A DNA stretch of 38,888 nucleotides from Microbacterium testaceum (GTDB taxonomy: Bacteria; Actinomycetota; Actinomycetes; Actinomycetales; Microbacteriaceae), in NCBI RefSeq assembly GCF_003075375.1, contig NZ_QDFT01000030.1:21-38908 (forward strand), written 5' to 3'. The notes under the pieces are model-generated. The model did not search any database. It was not told the origin of the DNA and saw only the letters and a program-made list of their open reading frames with translations. The translations under genes were made by a program, and so were the position numbers. Shown piece by piece: positions 7,913 to 16,393 of the stretch (its first letter is position 1; each line of letters begins with the position of its first letter).

Positions 7913-8218
7913 ATGGCTAAGAAGAGCAAGATCGCGCGCAACGAGCAGCGCAAGGTCGTCGTCGAGCGCTACGCCGCCAAGCGCGCCGAGCTGAAGAAGA
8001 CCCTGGTCGACCCCAACGCGACCGACGAGGCCCGCGAGGCCGCCCGCGTGGGCCTGCAGAAGCTGCCCCGCAACGCGTCGCCCGCGCGCGTGCGCAGCCG
8101 CGACGTCATCGACGGCCGCCCCCGTGGCGTCCTCACGAAGTTCGGCGTCTCGCGCGTCCGCTTCCGTGACATGGCCCACCGTGGCGAGCTGCCCGGTGTG
8201 ACCAAGTCGTCCTGGTAA
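7913..8218 (+). CDS. rpsN: 30S ribosomal protein S14, cysteine-free long form
   Basis: A 101-residue protein with the long-form S14 layout: [14 protein letters not shown], the middle insert [14 protein letters not shown], and the C-terminal [19 protein letters not shown]. The zinc-binding CxxC pairs of the short form are absent. GAGAGG in the end of rpmG serves as ribosome-binding site. Last gene of the operon, with a strong hairpin terminator 17 nt after the stop. Confidence 0.97.
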   Translation: MAKKSKIARNEQRKVVVERYAAKRAELKKTLVDPNATDEAREAARVGLQKLPRNASPARVRSRDVIDGRPRGVLTKFGVSRVRFRDMAHRGELPGVTKSSW

Positions 8219-8234
8219 GCACCAGACACCCGTT

Positions 8235-8272
8235 CGAAGGGCGGGGGTTCCGAGAGGAGCCCCCGCCCTTCG
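8235..8272 (+). terminator. Hairpin terminator, shared by rpsN and the convergent luxR-type gene
   Basis: A perfect 13-bp stem, CGAAGGGCGGGGG (8235-8247) with its complement (8260-8272), and a 12-nt loop. It lies between convergent genes, so it can act in both directions. There is no long T-tract. Confidence 0.8.
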
Positions 8273-8279
8273 TCGTTCG

Positions 8280-9827
8280 TCAGACGTCGATCTCGTCGAG
8301 ACGTCGCGCCGCTTCGACGCGCGTCGTGACCTCGAGCTTGCGGTAGATCGAACGCAGCTGGCTCTTGATCGTGTTCACCGAGACGCCACGCGCGAGGGCG
8401 ATCTCGCTGGTCGTCCGTCGCGAGCGGAGCAGAACCGCCAGCTCGCGCTCCCTCGGTGTCAAGGCGACGGGGGATGCGACCCGTTCGTCCCCCGCGGTGA
8501 CGAGATCCAGCTTCTGCAGCACCGGGGCGAGGGTGCCGACCACCTCCGGATGCGAGCGCAGGGCATCGCCGACGAGCGCGGCCGTCTCGGTTCGCGGCAG
8601 CATCGAGAAGGGCGCCGCCGACATCCCGTTACGGGCCACCAGGAGCAGGGCCGTCCGCATACTCTCCCGCGCCCCTCTCTCGTTGCCCGTTCGGAGCAGG
8701 GCGATCGCGCGACGCGCCAGCACAGGGACGAGCGTGCGCAGGCAGTGGTCGAGATCGGCGGACACGCACTCGTCGGTGCCGGCGAGAAGCTCCTGCTCGC
8801 GGCCGAGGGCCAGCAGGGCTGCGGAGCGCTGCATCGCGAAGCACGCGCCGTGCCCCTCGGGACTCTCGTAGGGCCGCAGAAGATCGAGCGCTCCGAGATG
8901 GTCACCGTGGGCGATCATCAGATCGGACATCACCGAGACGACGAGGTACCGCAGCATGCGGTGACTGCTCCTGCGACGACCGCTGAGCAGCAGGTTGCGT
9001 GCCGCCGCAAGAGCCGTGCCGAAGTCCTGCGTGAACATCGACGCGCCGACCTCGAACGCGTCGGCCGAGAAGAGCGCGTAGGCGTCGTCACCATGAGCGG
9101 AGCGCAGTCGCGCGGCGACCCTCTCCAGCCCCTCGACGTCCATGCGGACGACGGCGATCGTTCCGCGCGCGAGCATCTCGGCGTACGCGGCTTCCGCCTC
9201 GTCCCATCCGTTCTCGCGGAACAGCGTCGATGCCTCGTCGACGGTGGTCTCCGCCAGATGGACCTCGCCGTTGAGAGCGCGTGCCAGAGCCATCACCGAG
9301 AGCGCGCGATAGCGCAGGCCGGGCGTATCGGCGAAGAGCAGGGCTTCCGCGCCGAACCGTGCGCCCATCTGAGGCCGACCGGCCGCCGAGCAGTACTCGC
9401 CCACGGCCGCGTACAACTGCGATCGGGCGGTGGGCGACAGCTGGGCCGGACGGAGGAGGCGGACGCCGTCGAAGTTGCCGCGGACGATGTCCGCACCGCC
9501 CGAGAGGGCGTCGCGCCGAGCCCGCGCCGCGTAGCACGACGCGGCGGTCAACGCCTCGACGTCCGTCCAGACGCGAGGGGCGGTCGGCGGTCGGCACTCC
9601 GCGAGCACGCTCAGGTGGCGAGCCAGGGGGACGCCCCTGCCGGGAATGAGGCGCGCGGACGTGGCGAGGGCCGCGGCGCGGAGAGGCGGGTCGAAGTGTC
9701 GCGAGCCGCCGATGTCCGCCGCGGCGCGCCGGACGTTTCCGGGGGGCCGGGGTCCCGCGGCGGCGCCGCGCCGCAGCTCGACGATCGGTGCCGGATCCTC
9801 GTCGTCCCGTCGCGGCCAGGGGGTCAT
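8280..9827 (-). CDS. LuxR-type transcriptional regulator, second of a tandem pair
   Basis: A 515-residue protein. The C-terminal ~65 residues are a LuxR/NarL helix-turn-helix (LTPRERELAVLL then GVSVNTIKSQLRSIYRKLEV). The preceding ~400 residues are alpha-helical and TPR-like; no Walker motif, receiver or PAS domain is visible, so it is not a full LuxR-type STAND ATPase. It is clearly paralogous to the upstream gene: both have LFADTPGL, a [Y/W]xSPEGHG motif and matching HTH segments. ATG start overlaps the upstream gene's stop (ATGA). The first ~50 residues are low-complexity and may not be conserved. Signal and target genes are unknown. Confidence 0.8.
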   Translation of the reverse strand: MTPWPRRDDEDPAPIVELRRGAAAGPRPPGNVRRAAADIGGSRHFDPPLRAAALATSARLIPGRGVPLARHLSVLAECRPPTAPRVWTDVEALTAASCYAARARRDALSGGADIVRGNFDGVRLLRPAQLSPTARSQLYAAVGEYCSAAGRPQMGARFGAEALLFADTPGLRYRALSVMALARALNGEVHLAETTVDEASTLFRENGWDEAEAAYAEMLARGTIAVVRMDVEGLERVAARLRSAHGDDAYALFSADAFEVGASMFTQDFGTALAAARNLLLSGRRRSSHRMLRYLVVSVMSDLMIAHGDHLGALDLLRPYESPEGHGACFAMQRSAALLALGREQELLAGTDECVSADLDHCLRTLVPVLARRAIALLRTGNERGARESMRTALLLVARNGMSAAPFSMLPRTETAALVGDALRSHPEVVGTLAPVLQKLDLVTAGDERVASPVALTPRERELAVLLRSRRTTSEIALARGVSVNTIKSQLRSIYRKLEVTTRVEAARRLDEIDV

Positions 9828-11284
9828 CTCTCGGGTGAGGGGGTAGTGGTGAGTCGGCGGACGGCTTCGGCGCGCCCGTTGACGCCGAGCTTGACGTAGA
9901 TCGACCGCACCTGGCTTCGGACGGTGTTGAGCGAGACGCCCCTCTCGCGCGCGATGTCAGCGAGGCTCGACGGGGTCTGCAGGGCACTCGCGAGCGCCCG
10001 TTCGGTCGGGGTGAGGTCAGCTGTCGCGCTGCTGTCGAACGTGTCGGTGGCGCTCGCCACGGTGAGGTCGAGCAGAGCGAGGATCTGATCGACGACGGGG
10101 CGCGACGAGGGACGCTCCGCCGCGACGGCGTCGAGCAGGAACCGCACCTCCTCCGGGGGGAGGGAGAGGAACGGCACCGCCGAGACCCCGATACGCGCGG
10201 TGAGCAGGACGACCGCCTCCATGCACCGCTGGGCGCGACGGTGCGCCCCGAGGCGTTCGAAGGCCAGAGCACGACGCGCCAGCAGGGGACCGAAGGTGCG
10301 GGGGTTGTGTCCGGCTTCGTCGGCGGCGCAGAGGTCGGTCTCGGCGATGAGATCGCGGTCGCGGCGCAGGTGCAGCAGCACGGTGGCGCGATGGGTCGGG
10401 AAGCAGACCCCGTGACCCTCGGGGCTCCGCCAGGGGGCCAGGAGAGCCAGCGCCTCTTCGAGCTGTCCGCTCGCGACCAGCAGGTCGGCGTGCATGCAGA
10501 CGACGTGCAGCCGGCACCCGAGCCAGCTGCTGTGGATGCCGCTGCTGTGCAGCAGGTGGGCGCTCCCGGCGAGAGCGCCGGTCACGTCGCCGCGGAACAG
10601 GCGCGCGATGACCTCGGCCATCCCCGCGGTGAACTCCCAGAACGCGTCGCCGGGCTGCGTGGCGCGCAGGTCGACCGCGATCCGTTCCAGCGTCGGTGCG
10701 TCCGCACGGGCCGAGGCGACGGTGATGCGGGCGAAGAAGGTGACGAGCAGACGTTCGGTCGCCGGCCACTCCTGCGCGCGGAAGAGTCCGTCCGCTCGGT
10801 CCACCAGGCGCTGGGTCTGCTCCACGTCCCCGTCCAGCCCGGCCGCGAAAGCCGCGGTCGCGACGGCGCGATACGTCAAGCCCGGCGTGTCGGCGAAGAG
10901 CATCGCCTCTTCCGCGAACCTCGCCGCGACGTCGGCCATCGCGAGGCTGCAGGCGTATTCTGCGACGCTCGAGTACAGCAGGGAGCGGGCGCGCGCCGAC
11001 AGCGATGCCGGACGGATGAGCCGCACGTCGTCGAAGAAGCGGTCGATGAGTCCCGAACCGAGGGTGAGGGCGTCTTGGCGGGCGCGCGCGGTCAGCTGGG
11101 CCGAGAGCGCGTCGGCGGCGGCGTCGTCCCACACGGGGGGCGGACTCAGCGGTTCGCACTCCGCCAGCAGGGCGAGGTCGCGGGGATGCGGTAGACCATT
11201 CCCCGGCGCGAGGCGGGCCGCGGTGCGCACGGCGGCCTCGCGGAGGTCGCCCCCCACCTCGAATGTGTCGAGGGCCGATGTCAT
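9824..11284 (-). CDS. LuxR-type transcriptional regulator, first of a tandem pair
   Basis: A 486-residue protein with the same design as its downstream neighbour: a helical TPR-like body and a C-terminal LuxR-type HTH (LTPTERALASAL then GVSLNTVRSQVRSIYVKLGV). Shared landmarks include DDVRLIRPASLSARARSLLY, LFADTPGLTYRA and WRSPEGHGVCF, so the pair arose by duplication and has diverged well. A CGGAG Shine-Dalgarno lies 7 nt before the ATG, and TAGAAT about 60 nt upstream is a likely -10 box. No ATPase motif is seen. The two proteins could hetero-oligomerise; that is inference. Confidence 0.8.
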   Translation of the reverse strand: MTSALDTFEVGGDLREAAVRTAARLAPGNGLPHPRDLALLAECEPLSPPPVWDDAAADALSAQLTARARQDALTLGSGLIDRFFDDVRLIRPASLSARARSLLYSSVAEYACSLAMADVAARFAEEAMLFADTPGLTYRAVATAAFAAGLDGDVEQTQRLVDRADGLFRAQEWPATERLLVTFFARITVASARADAPTLERIAVDLRATQPGDAFWEFTAGMAEVIARLFRGDVTGALAGSAHLLHSSGIHSSWLGCRLHVVCMHADLLVASGQLEEALALLAPWRSPEGHGVCFPTHRATVLLHLRRDRDLIAETDLCAADEAGHNPRTFGPLLARRALAFERLGAHRRAQRCMEAVVLLTARIGVSAVPFLSLPPEEVRFLLDAVAAERPSSRPVVDQILALLDLTVASATDTFDSSATADLTPTERALASALQTPSSLADIARERGVSLNTVRSQVRSIYVKLGVNGRAEAVRRLTTTPSPER

Positions 11285-11346
11285 GACGGGTCTCCGTTCG
11301 GGCCGGGAGCTCCTCGTCCGTCGAGTGAGGATTCGTGGTGGCGGTC

Positions 11347-11352
11347 ATTCTA
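11347..11352 (-). promoter_or_regulatory. Probable -10 box of the tandem luxR-type operon
   Basis: TAGAAT on the minus strand, 62 nt upstream of the first luxR-type start. No convincing -35 box is seen. The 358-nt gap 11285-11642 holds this promoter and the divergent HU promoter, and no other gene that I can support. Confidence 0.4.
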
Positions 11353-11548
11353 GTGCGAGCGCCCGACTCCTCTTCGACCGGAACGGATGCCGCCACGGCC
11401 GCGCGCGACGGGCCCGGGAAATGCGCGGGGGAGTACCGCTCTGTCCCTCGACGACTGACGGCCACCCGCGACGGCGTTCCCTCGGGGCGACACGCCGTGG
11501 CGAAACGGACCAAATCGGTCAGAATCCGCGTGATTCCGCGGTTCGGTT

Positions 11549-11554
11549 GATACT
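11549..11554 (+). promoter_or_regulatory. Probable -10 box of the HU gene
   Basis: GATACT gives a predicted transcript start near 11561 and an untranslated leader of about 80 nt. Just upstream are the near-repeated words ATCCGCG and ATTCCGCG and a GACC-aaatc-GGTC palindrome (about 11504-11518), possible binding sites. Confidence 0.45.
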
Positions 11555-11576
11555 GTCGAGGCGGTCTCCCGACCAC

Positions 11577-11595
11577 CGAGGAGTTTTCCTCCTCG
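11577..11595 (+). promoter_or_regulatory. Hairpin in the HU 5' leader
   Basis: Perfect 7-bp stem CGAGGAG / CTCCTCG with loop TTTTC, about 16 nt after the predicted transcript start. It may stabilise the message or mask part of the leader. The ribosome-binding site CTGGAGGA, further downstream, is outside the stem. Confidence 0.4.
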
Positions 11596-11642
11596 TCCGA
11601 GTAACGAGAGACGGCGCTCGCCGCCGCCTGGAGGACAACCAC

Positions 11643-11930
11643 ATGGCCGACAAGTCCATCACCAAGACCGAGCTCGTCGCGAGCATCGCCAGCGCGACCG
11701 GGCAGAGCCAGTCCGCCGTGTCGGGCGTGCTCGACTCCCTCTTCTCCACCGTCTCCGAGGCGGTCGCCAAGGGCAGCAAGGTTTCGATCCCCGGCTGGAT
11801 CGCCTTCGAGCAGGTCGCGACGTCGGCGCGCACGGGCCGCAACCCGCAGACGGGTGAGGAGATCTCCATCCCCGCCGGCAAGCGCGTCAAGGTCACCGCG
11901 GGCTCGAAGCTCAAGGCCGCCGTCAAGTAA
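11643..11930 (+). CDS. hup: HU-family histone-like DNA-binding protein
   Basis: A 95-residue basic nucleoid protein. It starts MADKSITKTELVASIASATG, with the helical dimerisation region, and has the HU signature strand region GWIAFEQVATSARTGRNPQTGEEISIPA. It is the short form without the long Lys/Ala-rich tail of mycobacterial HupB, so length is that of a typical bacterial HU. Good Shine-Dalgarno (GGAGGA) 6 nt before the ATG. It has its own promoter, leader hairpin and strong terminator, consistent with a monocistronic, highly expressed gene. Confidence 0.95.
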   Translation: MADKSITKTELVASIASATGQSQSAVSGVLDSLFSTVSEAVAKGSKVSIPGWIAFEQVATSARTGRNPQTGEEISIPAGKRVKVTAGSKLKAAVK

Positions 11931-11946
11931 TTCGACCGCGAGTCTT

Positions 11947-11979
11947 CAGAGGGGGGATGCCGTCGGCATCCCCCCTCTG
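11947..11979 (+). terminator. Terminator of the HU gene
   Basis: Perfect 15-bp stem CAGAGGGGGGATGCC (11947-11961) / complement (11965-11979) with a 3-nt GTC loop, 16 nt after the stop. No U-tract follows. Confidence 0.85.
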
Positions 11980-11995
11980 CCATGCGGGCGCGACG

Positions 11996-12001
11996 TAGGC
12001 T
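11996..12001 (+). promoter_or_regulatory. Probable -10 element of the copD-ctaG fusion gene, leaderless
   Basis: TAGGCT ends 6 nt before the second of two tandem GTG codons (12005, 12008), favouring 12008 as the start of a leaderless mRNA. Confidence 0.5.
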
Positions 12002-12007
12002 GGGGTG

Positions 12008-13990
12008 GTGAATCCCCGACTCCTCCGCGTCGCGGGACCCGTCATCCTGATCGTGGTCTCGCTGATCGCCGTCGTCGCGGGGCTCGCGTACGGCGGTGGG
12101 GCGGCCGAAGCGCAGCTCGCCGACCCCGGCCCGTTCGTGCGGTGGGGTCTGCCGATCGCCACCGTGGTGGTCAACCTGTCGGCCGCGACCATGGTCGGTT
12201 CGCTCGTGCTCGCGTTGTTCGCTCTGCGCGCGGGGGAGCGGCCCTTCGAGATCGCCCTGGACACGGCATCCATCGGTGCCGCGATCTTCACCGTCTCGGC
12301 GGCCGTGACGGGGTTCCTCACGTTCCTCAACGTCATCCCCGCCTCTCCCACGCTCGATGCGGTCTTCGGTCAGCAGCTGGGGCGCTTCCTGGTCGAGAGC
12401 GAGGTCGGGCCCGCGTGGCTGATCACCACGATCGCGGGAGCGGTGCTCACCGTGCTGACCTTCGCGGTCCGCTCGTGGGTGCCGACCCTCATCGTCGCGA
12501 TCCTCGCGCTCGCCGCGCTCATCCCCATGGGCACGCAGGGGCACGCGGGCGATGAGGCGAGCCACAACGCCGCCGTCACCGCCCTGGTGCTGCACATCAT
12601 CGCCGCAGCGGTGTGGCTCGGCGGGCTCGTCCTGCTGGTCGTCGTCCGCCCGGCGATGACGCGGGCGGAGCTGCAGAAGACCCTGTTGCGCTATTCGTCG
12701 ATCGCTCTCGTGGCGTTCATCGTGGTCGCGATCTCGGGAACGGTGCGCGCCTCGATCGGACTGCTCGGCCTGCAGAACATCTGGTCGGCCTACGGCATCC
12801 TCGTTCTGGTGAAGGTCGCCGCTCTTGTCGCGATGGGCGTGCTCGGCGCATGGTACCGCCGGCGCCTGATCGCGCGGATGGGAGACGAGGCGGGGTCGCG
12901 TCGCTTCTGGGGCGTCATCTCGCTCGAGCTGGTCTTCATGGGCATCGCCAGCGGTGTCGCCGCGGCTCTCGCCCGCACGCCCCCGCCGGTCGAGGCGCCG
13001 CTGGTCGGCCGCACGCCCGCCGAGGTGCTGACGGGCGCGCCCCTGCCGCCCGACCTCACCCCCGAGCGCTGGTTCACCGCGTGGGACGTCGATCTGCTGT
13101 GGACGCTCGTGGTGGCCTTCGGCCTGTTCTTCTACCTCGCCGGCGTCTGGCGCCTGCTGCGCCGCGGAGACTCGTGGCCGATCTACCGCACCGTCCTGTG
13201 GACCCTGGGCATGTTCGGGGTGTTCTGGGTCACGTCCGGCCCGATCAACGTGTACCAGGACTACCTGTTCAGCATGCACATGATCGGGCACATGCTGTTG
13301 TCGATGGCGATCCCGCTCATGCTCGTCGCGGGGGCTCCCGTGTCGCTCGCCGCCCGCGCCATCCGCAAGCGCGACGACGGCACCCGCGGCGGTCGAGAGT
13401 GGATCCTCTGGGCCGTGCACAACCCGGTCGCCAAGGTGCTGACGAACCCTTACGTCGCGGCCGGTCTGTTCATCGGCTCGTTGTGGGCGTTCTACTACAC
13501 CGATCTCTTCCGCTGGTCGCTGTACGACCACGTCGGCCACATCTGGATGGTCGCGCACTTCCTCGTCACGGGGTACCTGTTCGTCTTGAGCCTCATCGGC
13601 ATCGACCCCGTGCCCTACCGCCTGCCGTATCCGCTGCGTCTGCTCGTGCTCATCGCGATCATGGCGATGCACGCGTTCTTCGGCATCGCGATCATGATGA
13701 ACTCCGGCCTGATGGTGGCCGAGTGGTTCGGGGCGATGGGGCGCACGTGGGGCGCGACGCCCCTGCAGGACCAGTACGTCGGCGGTGGTGTCGCGTGGTC
13801 GGTCGGCGAGATCCCGACCCTCATCCTCGCGATCGCGGTCGCGATCCAGTGGAGCCGCAGCGACGAGCGCCAGCAGAAGCGCCGCGACCGGCACGTCGAC
13901 CGCGTCGGCGACGTCGAGCTCGACGCCTACAACGAGGAACTCGCCCGGCTGGCCGCGCGCGACGCCCGCCTCGCCGAGCGCCGCGGCTGA
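12008..13990 (+). CDS. CopD-CtaG fusion: copper transport and cytochrome oxidase assembly membrane protein
   Basis: A 660-residue polytopic protein. The N-terminal half (to about 325) has around eight helices with the CopD-type segments AAAVWLGGLVLLVVVRPAM and LVLVKVAALVAMGVLGAWYR. The C-terminal half matches caa3_CtaG: WDVDLLWTLVVAFGLFFYLAGVWRL, FSMHMIGHMLLSMAIPLML, LLVLIAIMAMHAFFGIAIMM. Conserved Met/His residues in these helices are plausible copper ligands. The fusion is common in actinobacteria and is thought to deliver copper to the terminal oxidase. The charged tail (about 620-660) is cytoplasmic. Starting at 12005 instead would add one residue. Confidence 0.9.
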   Translation: MNPRLLRVAGPVILIVVSLIAVVAGLAYGGGAAEAQLADPGPFVRWGLPIATVVVNLSAATMVGSLVLALFALRAGERPFEIALDTASIGAAIFTVSAAVTGFLTFLNVIPASPTLDAVFGQQLGRFLVESEVGPAWLITTIAGAVLTVLTFAVRSWVPTLIVAILALAALIPMGTQGHAGDEASHNAAVTALVLHIIAAAVWLGGLVLLVVVRPAMTRAELQKTLLRYSSIALVAFIVVAISGTVRASIGLLGLQNIWSAYGILVLVKVAALVAMGVLGAWYRRRLIARMGDEAGSRRFWGVISLELVFMGIASGVAAALARTPPPVEAPLVGRTPAEVLTGAPLPPDLTPERWFTAWDVDLLWTLVVAFGLFFYLAGVWRLLRRGDSWPIYRTVLWTLGMFGVFWVTSGPINVYQDYLFSMHMIGHMLLSMAIPLMLVAGAPVSLAARAIRKRDDGTRGGREWILWAVHNPVAKVLTNPYVAAGLFIGSLWAFYYTDLFRWSLYDHVGHIWMVAHFLVTGYLFVLSLIGIDPVPYRLPYPLRLLVLIAIMAMHAFFGIAIMMNSGLMVAEWFGAMGRTWGATPLQDQYVGGGVAWSVGEIPTLILAIAVAIQWSRSDERQQKRRDRHVDRVGDVELDAYNEELARLAARDARLAERRG

Positions 13991-14058
13991 TCCCACCCCG
14001 GCGCCCCTCCCGGGTGGGGTGCCCCGGGCGCCGTCTCCCGGTCACCCATCCCGCCCCC

Positions 14059-14199
14059 GTGCACAACGGCGGGTGGCGGGGGTGACACGCCGAGTGTGGT
14101 TGCCCTGTGGCGGCGTGTCGGAGGAATGTCCCGCCGTTGTGCCCGCGGCCGTGCGGAACCCCACCCGGGCGCCCCACCTGGTCGCCCCACCCGGGCGCC
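14059..14199. repeat. Nested-palindrome intergenic element, copy 1
   Basis: First of two tandem copies with a period of 141 bp. It contains an outer inverted repeat GCACAACGGCGGG / CCCGCCGTTGTGC (perfect 13 bp) and an inner one GACACGCC / GGCGTGTC, so about 85 nt can fold into a long hairpin, followed by a CCCACCCGGGCGCC-rich tail. The gap 13991-14386 contains this pair and no supported gene. Confidence 0.8.
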
Positions 14200-14340
14200 G
14201 TGCACGACGGCGGGTGGTGGGGGTGACACGCCGAGGGGTGGATGCCGTGTGGCGGCGTGTCGGAGGAATGTCCCGCCGTTGTGCCCGCAGCCGTTGGGAA
14301 CCCCACCCGGGCGCCCCACCCGGGCGCCCCGCCCGGACGC
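14200..14340. repeat. Nested-palindrome intergenic element, copy 2
   Basis: Second copy directly abutting the first, differing at scattered positions (GCACGACGGCGGG in the left outer arm, so one mismatch there) but keeping both stems and the GGAGGAATGT word. The tail repeats ACCCGGGCGCCCC several times. Confidence 0.8.
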
Positions 14341-14386
14341 CCAGCGGGCGAAGGGACCAGACGGGCGGACGAGGCAAGCCGTCGGC

Positions 14387-15457
14387 TCAGTCGGCCGAGC
14401 CGCCGATGAGGATGGATGCCGACCCGTCGGGCAGGACCGAGATCTGGCCGTCCACGGTGAAGGCGACGTCCTCTTCGACGGTGCGGACGCTGCCGTCGAA
14501 GATCGAACGGATGTCGACGTCGATGTGCGCCACCGCCTTGGCGTCGGGGATGCGCCATCCGGCCCCGTCGGGGACGACGGTGACCCGAGGCTGCTCGACG
14601 ATCGACCACGTGGGTTCGTCGTCGATGCGGTTTCTCACGGTGAAGCCGAAGGGGCAGCCGGTGGGCTGCAGCACCTTCTGCTCCGCGCACGCGCTCAAGA
14701 ACTCCTCGACCCGCTGCTGGACGACGCCGATGAACTCGGTCGTGGGCTGGGCCTGCACATCGACCGGGATGCCGGCCAGCGGCGCATCGGCCAGGACGGC
14801 GACGCCGGGGGTCGACGAGATGGCGGTGTCGACGGCGACCGAGTACAGCCCGGGCGAGAAGACCAGAAGGGGGAGCGCGGCGGTGGGATCGGCATCCGCC
14901 CCGTCGATCGAGACCTGGCGCTTGTCGACCTCGAAGCCGTTCACGGCGAAGCGCATCGAGCCCTCGACCGAGAGCTTCATCACCGCGAGCGGACTCCGCG
15001 CGAACCGCCAGCGCGGCAGCAGGCCGCCCGTGGTGTCGGGCTGCACCTCGAAGGTGGTGGTGCCGGCGTAGCCGCCGGCGGTGTACGACACCGTGACGCG
15101 CGTGCGGTCGCCGTCGGCCCGTTCGTCGGTGACGGTGGCATCCGTGAGGGTCATCAGGGACTCGGGGCGCAGCAACGCCTCGGAGGCCGTCGCCGGCAGG
15201 CCGGCCGTCTCGAGCTCCGTCGAGTCCACGGCGACACCGGGGACCGCGAGGGCCTCGGCGCTGCGGCGATCCTGCAGCAGCTCGAGATAGTGCAGGACGA
15301 AGGCGCGGGGACTGTAGAACTCGCGGTACAGCGAGGCCGCGCCCGCCCCGATCGCGGCGATCAGCAGAACGCCGATCAGGGCGATGACCACGAGGGCGCG
15401 CGCGCGTGCAGCCCCGACACCCCTGGGCGTCGCGGGGCCCCCGCCGGCAATGTCCAC
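14387..15457 (-). CDS. Membrane-anchored extracytoplasmic protein of unknown function
   Basis: A 356-residue protein: a short cytoplasmic N-terminus, one helix (about 23-44: LVVIALIGVLLIAAIGAGAA), then an all-outside region rich in predicted beta strands. Residues 48-95 resemble an NTF2-like or DUF4878-type fold (FVLHYLELLQDRRSAEAL). Two cysteines (CAEQ and GCPFGF) near residues 255-270 could form a disulfide. No enzymatic motif is visible. The GTG start is 6 nt after TAGACT, hence leaderless. Its neighbours give no functional hint. Confidence 0.75.
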   Translation of the reverse strand: MDIAGGGPATPRGVGAARARALVVIALIGVLLIAAIGAGAASLYREFYSPRAFVLHYLELLQDRRSAEALAVPGVAVDSTELETAGLPATASEALLRPESLMTLTDATVTDERADGDRTRVTVSYTAGGYAGTTTFEVQPDTTGGLLPRWRFARSPLAVMKLSVEGSMRFAVNGFEVDKRQVSIDGADADPTAALPLLVFSPGLYSVAVDTAISSTPGVAVLADAPLAGIPVDVQAQPTTEFIGVVQQRVEEFLSACAEQKVLQPTGCPFGFTVRNRIDDEPTWSIVEQPRVTVVPDGAGWRIPDAKAVAHIDVDIRSIFDGSVRTVEEDVAFTVDGQISVLPDGSASILIGGSAD

Positions 15458-15463
15458 GGACCC

Positions 15464-15469
15464 AGTCTA
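15464..15469 (-). promoter_or_regulatory. Probable -10 element, leaderless gene 14387-15457
   Basis: TAGACT on the minus strand ends 6 nt before the GTG start codon. Confidence 0.55.
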
Positions 15470-15499
15470 GGAACGACACCTGTGCGGCGCCCCCGCGCG

Positions 15500-16333
15500 T
15501 CAGTCCATGACGAGCGACTGCACCACGGCGACGGCGGCGAGCTGGCCGCCGGCGATGGCCGCCGCCAGCGAGAATAGCGGGCCCGGAAGGTGATCGGGCT
15601 GGGCGATGTCGCCGACCGCGTACACGCCCTCGACGCTCGTGCGGCCGAACGGATCGGTGCGCAGGGCGCCGCTGTCCTGGCGCATCAGGTTGAGGCCGTC
15701 GAGGAACCCGCCGCGCACGCTCGACGTCGGTGCGACGAAGGCCCCGGCGACCTCGGGTGCGGAGCCGTCGAGCAGGTGCAGGCGCAGCCCGCCGTCGATT
15801 CCGACGACCTCGCGCACCGCCGCGGGATCGATCACGAGGACCTCGGATGCCACGGGCTCCAGCATCCGCGCCAGGACGGCGGCGTGCGGCGAGGCGTTGA
15901 CGACCGCGACCGGGCGGCCCGCGAACTCGTGTCCGTGGCAGAAGGGGCAGTTGGCGACCGTGTCGCCCCAGTGCGCGGCGAGGCCGGGGATCGACGGCAG
16001 TTCGTCGGTGACCCCGGTGGCGAGGATCACCGCGTGGGCCGACAGGCGGCCGCCCGCGGTCTCGACCGTCAGCACGCCATCGGCGCGCGAGACGTCGGTG
16101 GCGGCGGCATCCCGGATCTCGACCGTGTCGTACGCGGCGATCTCGGCGCGGGCGATACGGCGCAGCTCGGCGGGATCGCGTCCGTCGTTGGTGAGCAGGT
16201 TGTGCGCGTGGCGCACGGTGGCGTTGCGGTACTCGCCCGAGTCCAGCAGCAGGGTGCGCCGGTGCATGCGCCCCAGGGTCAGTCCCGCCTGCAGGCCCGC
16301 GGGACCGCCTCCGATGATGATCGCGTCGTACAC
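15500..16333 (-). CDS. Thioredoxin-reductase-like NAD(P)/FAD oxidoreductase, MerR-linked
   Basis: A 277-residue flavoprotein. N-terminal FAD site IIIGGGPAGLQAG, mid-region ILATGV, redox-active C129-P-F-C132 followed by HG, NAD(P) strand, and C-terminal GVYAVGDIAQP. This is the low-molecular-weight TrxR layout with the dithiol in the NADPH domain, but the family contains many non-Trx enzymes, so the substrate is open. The start is GTG at 16333, preceded by GGAGGGAG; an upstream extension would run through the promoter. It is divergent from a MerR-family gene, and the intervening 24-bp palindrome lies in a 19-bp-spaced promoter, so regulation by that protein is very likely. Confidence 0.85.
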   Translation of the reverse strand: MYDAIIIGGGPAGLQAGLTLGRMHRRTLLLDSGEYRNATVRHAHNLLTNDGRDPAELRRIARAEIAAYDTVEIRDAAATDVSRADGVLTVETAGGRLSAHAVILATGVTDELPSIPGLAAHWGDTVANCPFCHGHEFAGRPVAVVNASPHAAVLARMLEPVASEVLVIDPAAVREVVGIDGGLRLHLLDGSAPEVAGAFVAPTSSVRGGFLDGLNLMRQDSGALRTDPFGRTSVEGVYAVGDIAQPDHLPGPLFSLAAAIAGGQLAAVAVVQSLVMD

Positions 16334-16369
16334 GATGAGCTCCCTCCGCTTGTGTTCTCGTCCATCGTG

Positions 16370-16393
16370 TGACTTCATGTCGACATGAAGTCA
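16370..16393. promoter_or_regulatory. MerR-type operator: perfect 24-bp palindrome within the flavoprotein promoter
   Basis: Half-site TGACTTCATGTC is followed exactly by its reverse complement. On the minus strand TTGACT (16389-16394) acts as -35, followed by a 19-nt spacer and CACGAT as a weak -10: the over-long spacer typical of MerR-activated promoters. The merR start codon (16385) lies inside the palindrome, so binding should also autoregulate merR. Confidence 0.75.

Noticed and set aside
11519..13996. 825-codon open frame on the minus strand
   Set aside because: Antisense shadow of hup and copD-ctaG; composition is Arg/Asp/Gly-rich as expected from high-GC complement, with no domain.
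14059..14340. CRISPR-like direct repeats
   Set aside because: Only two abutting 141-bp copies, no short repeat-spacer pattern and no cas genes.
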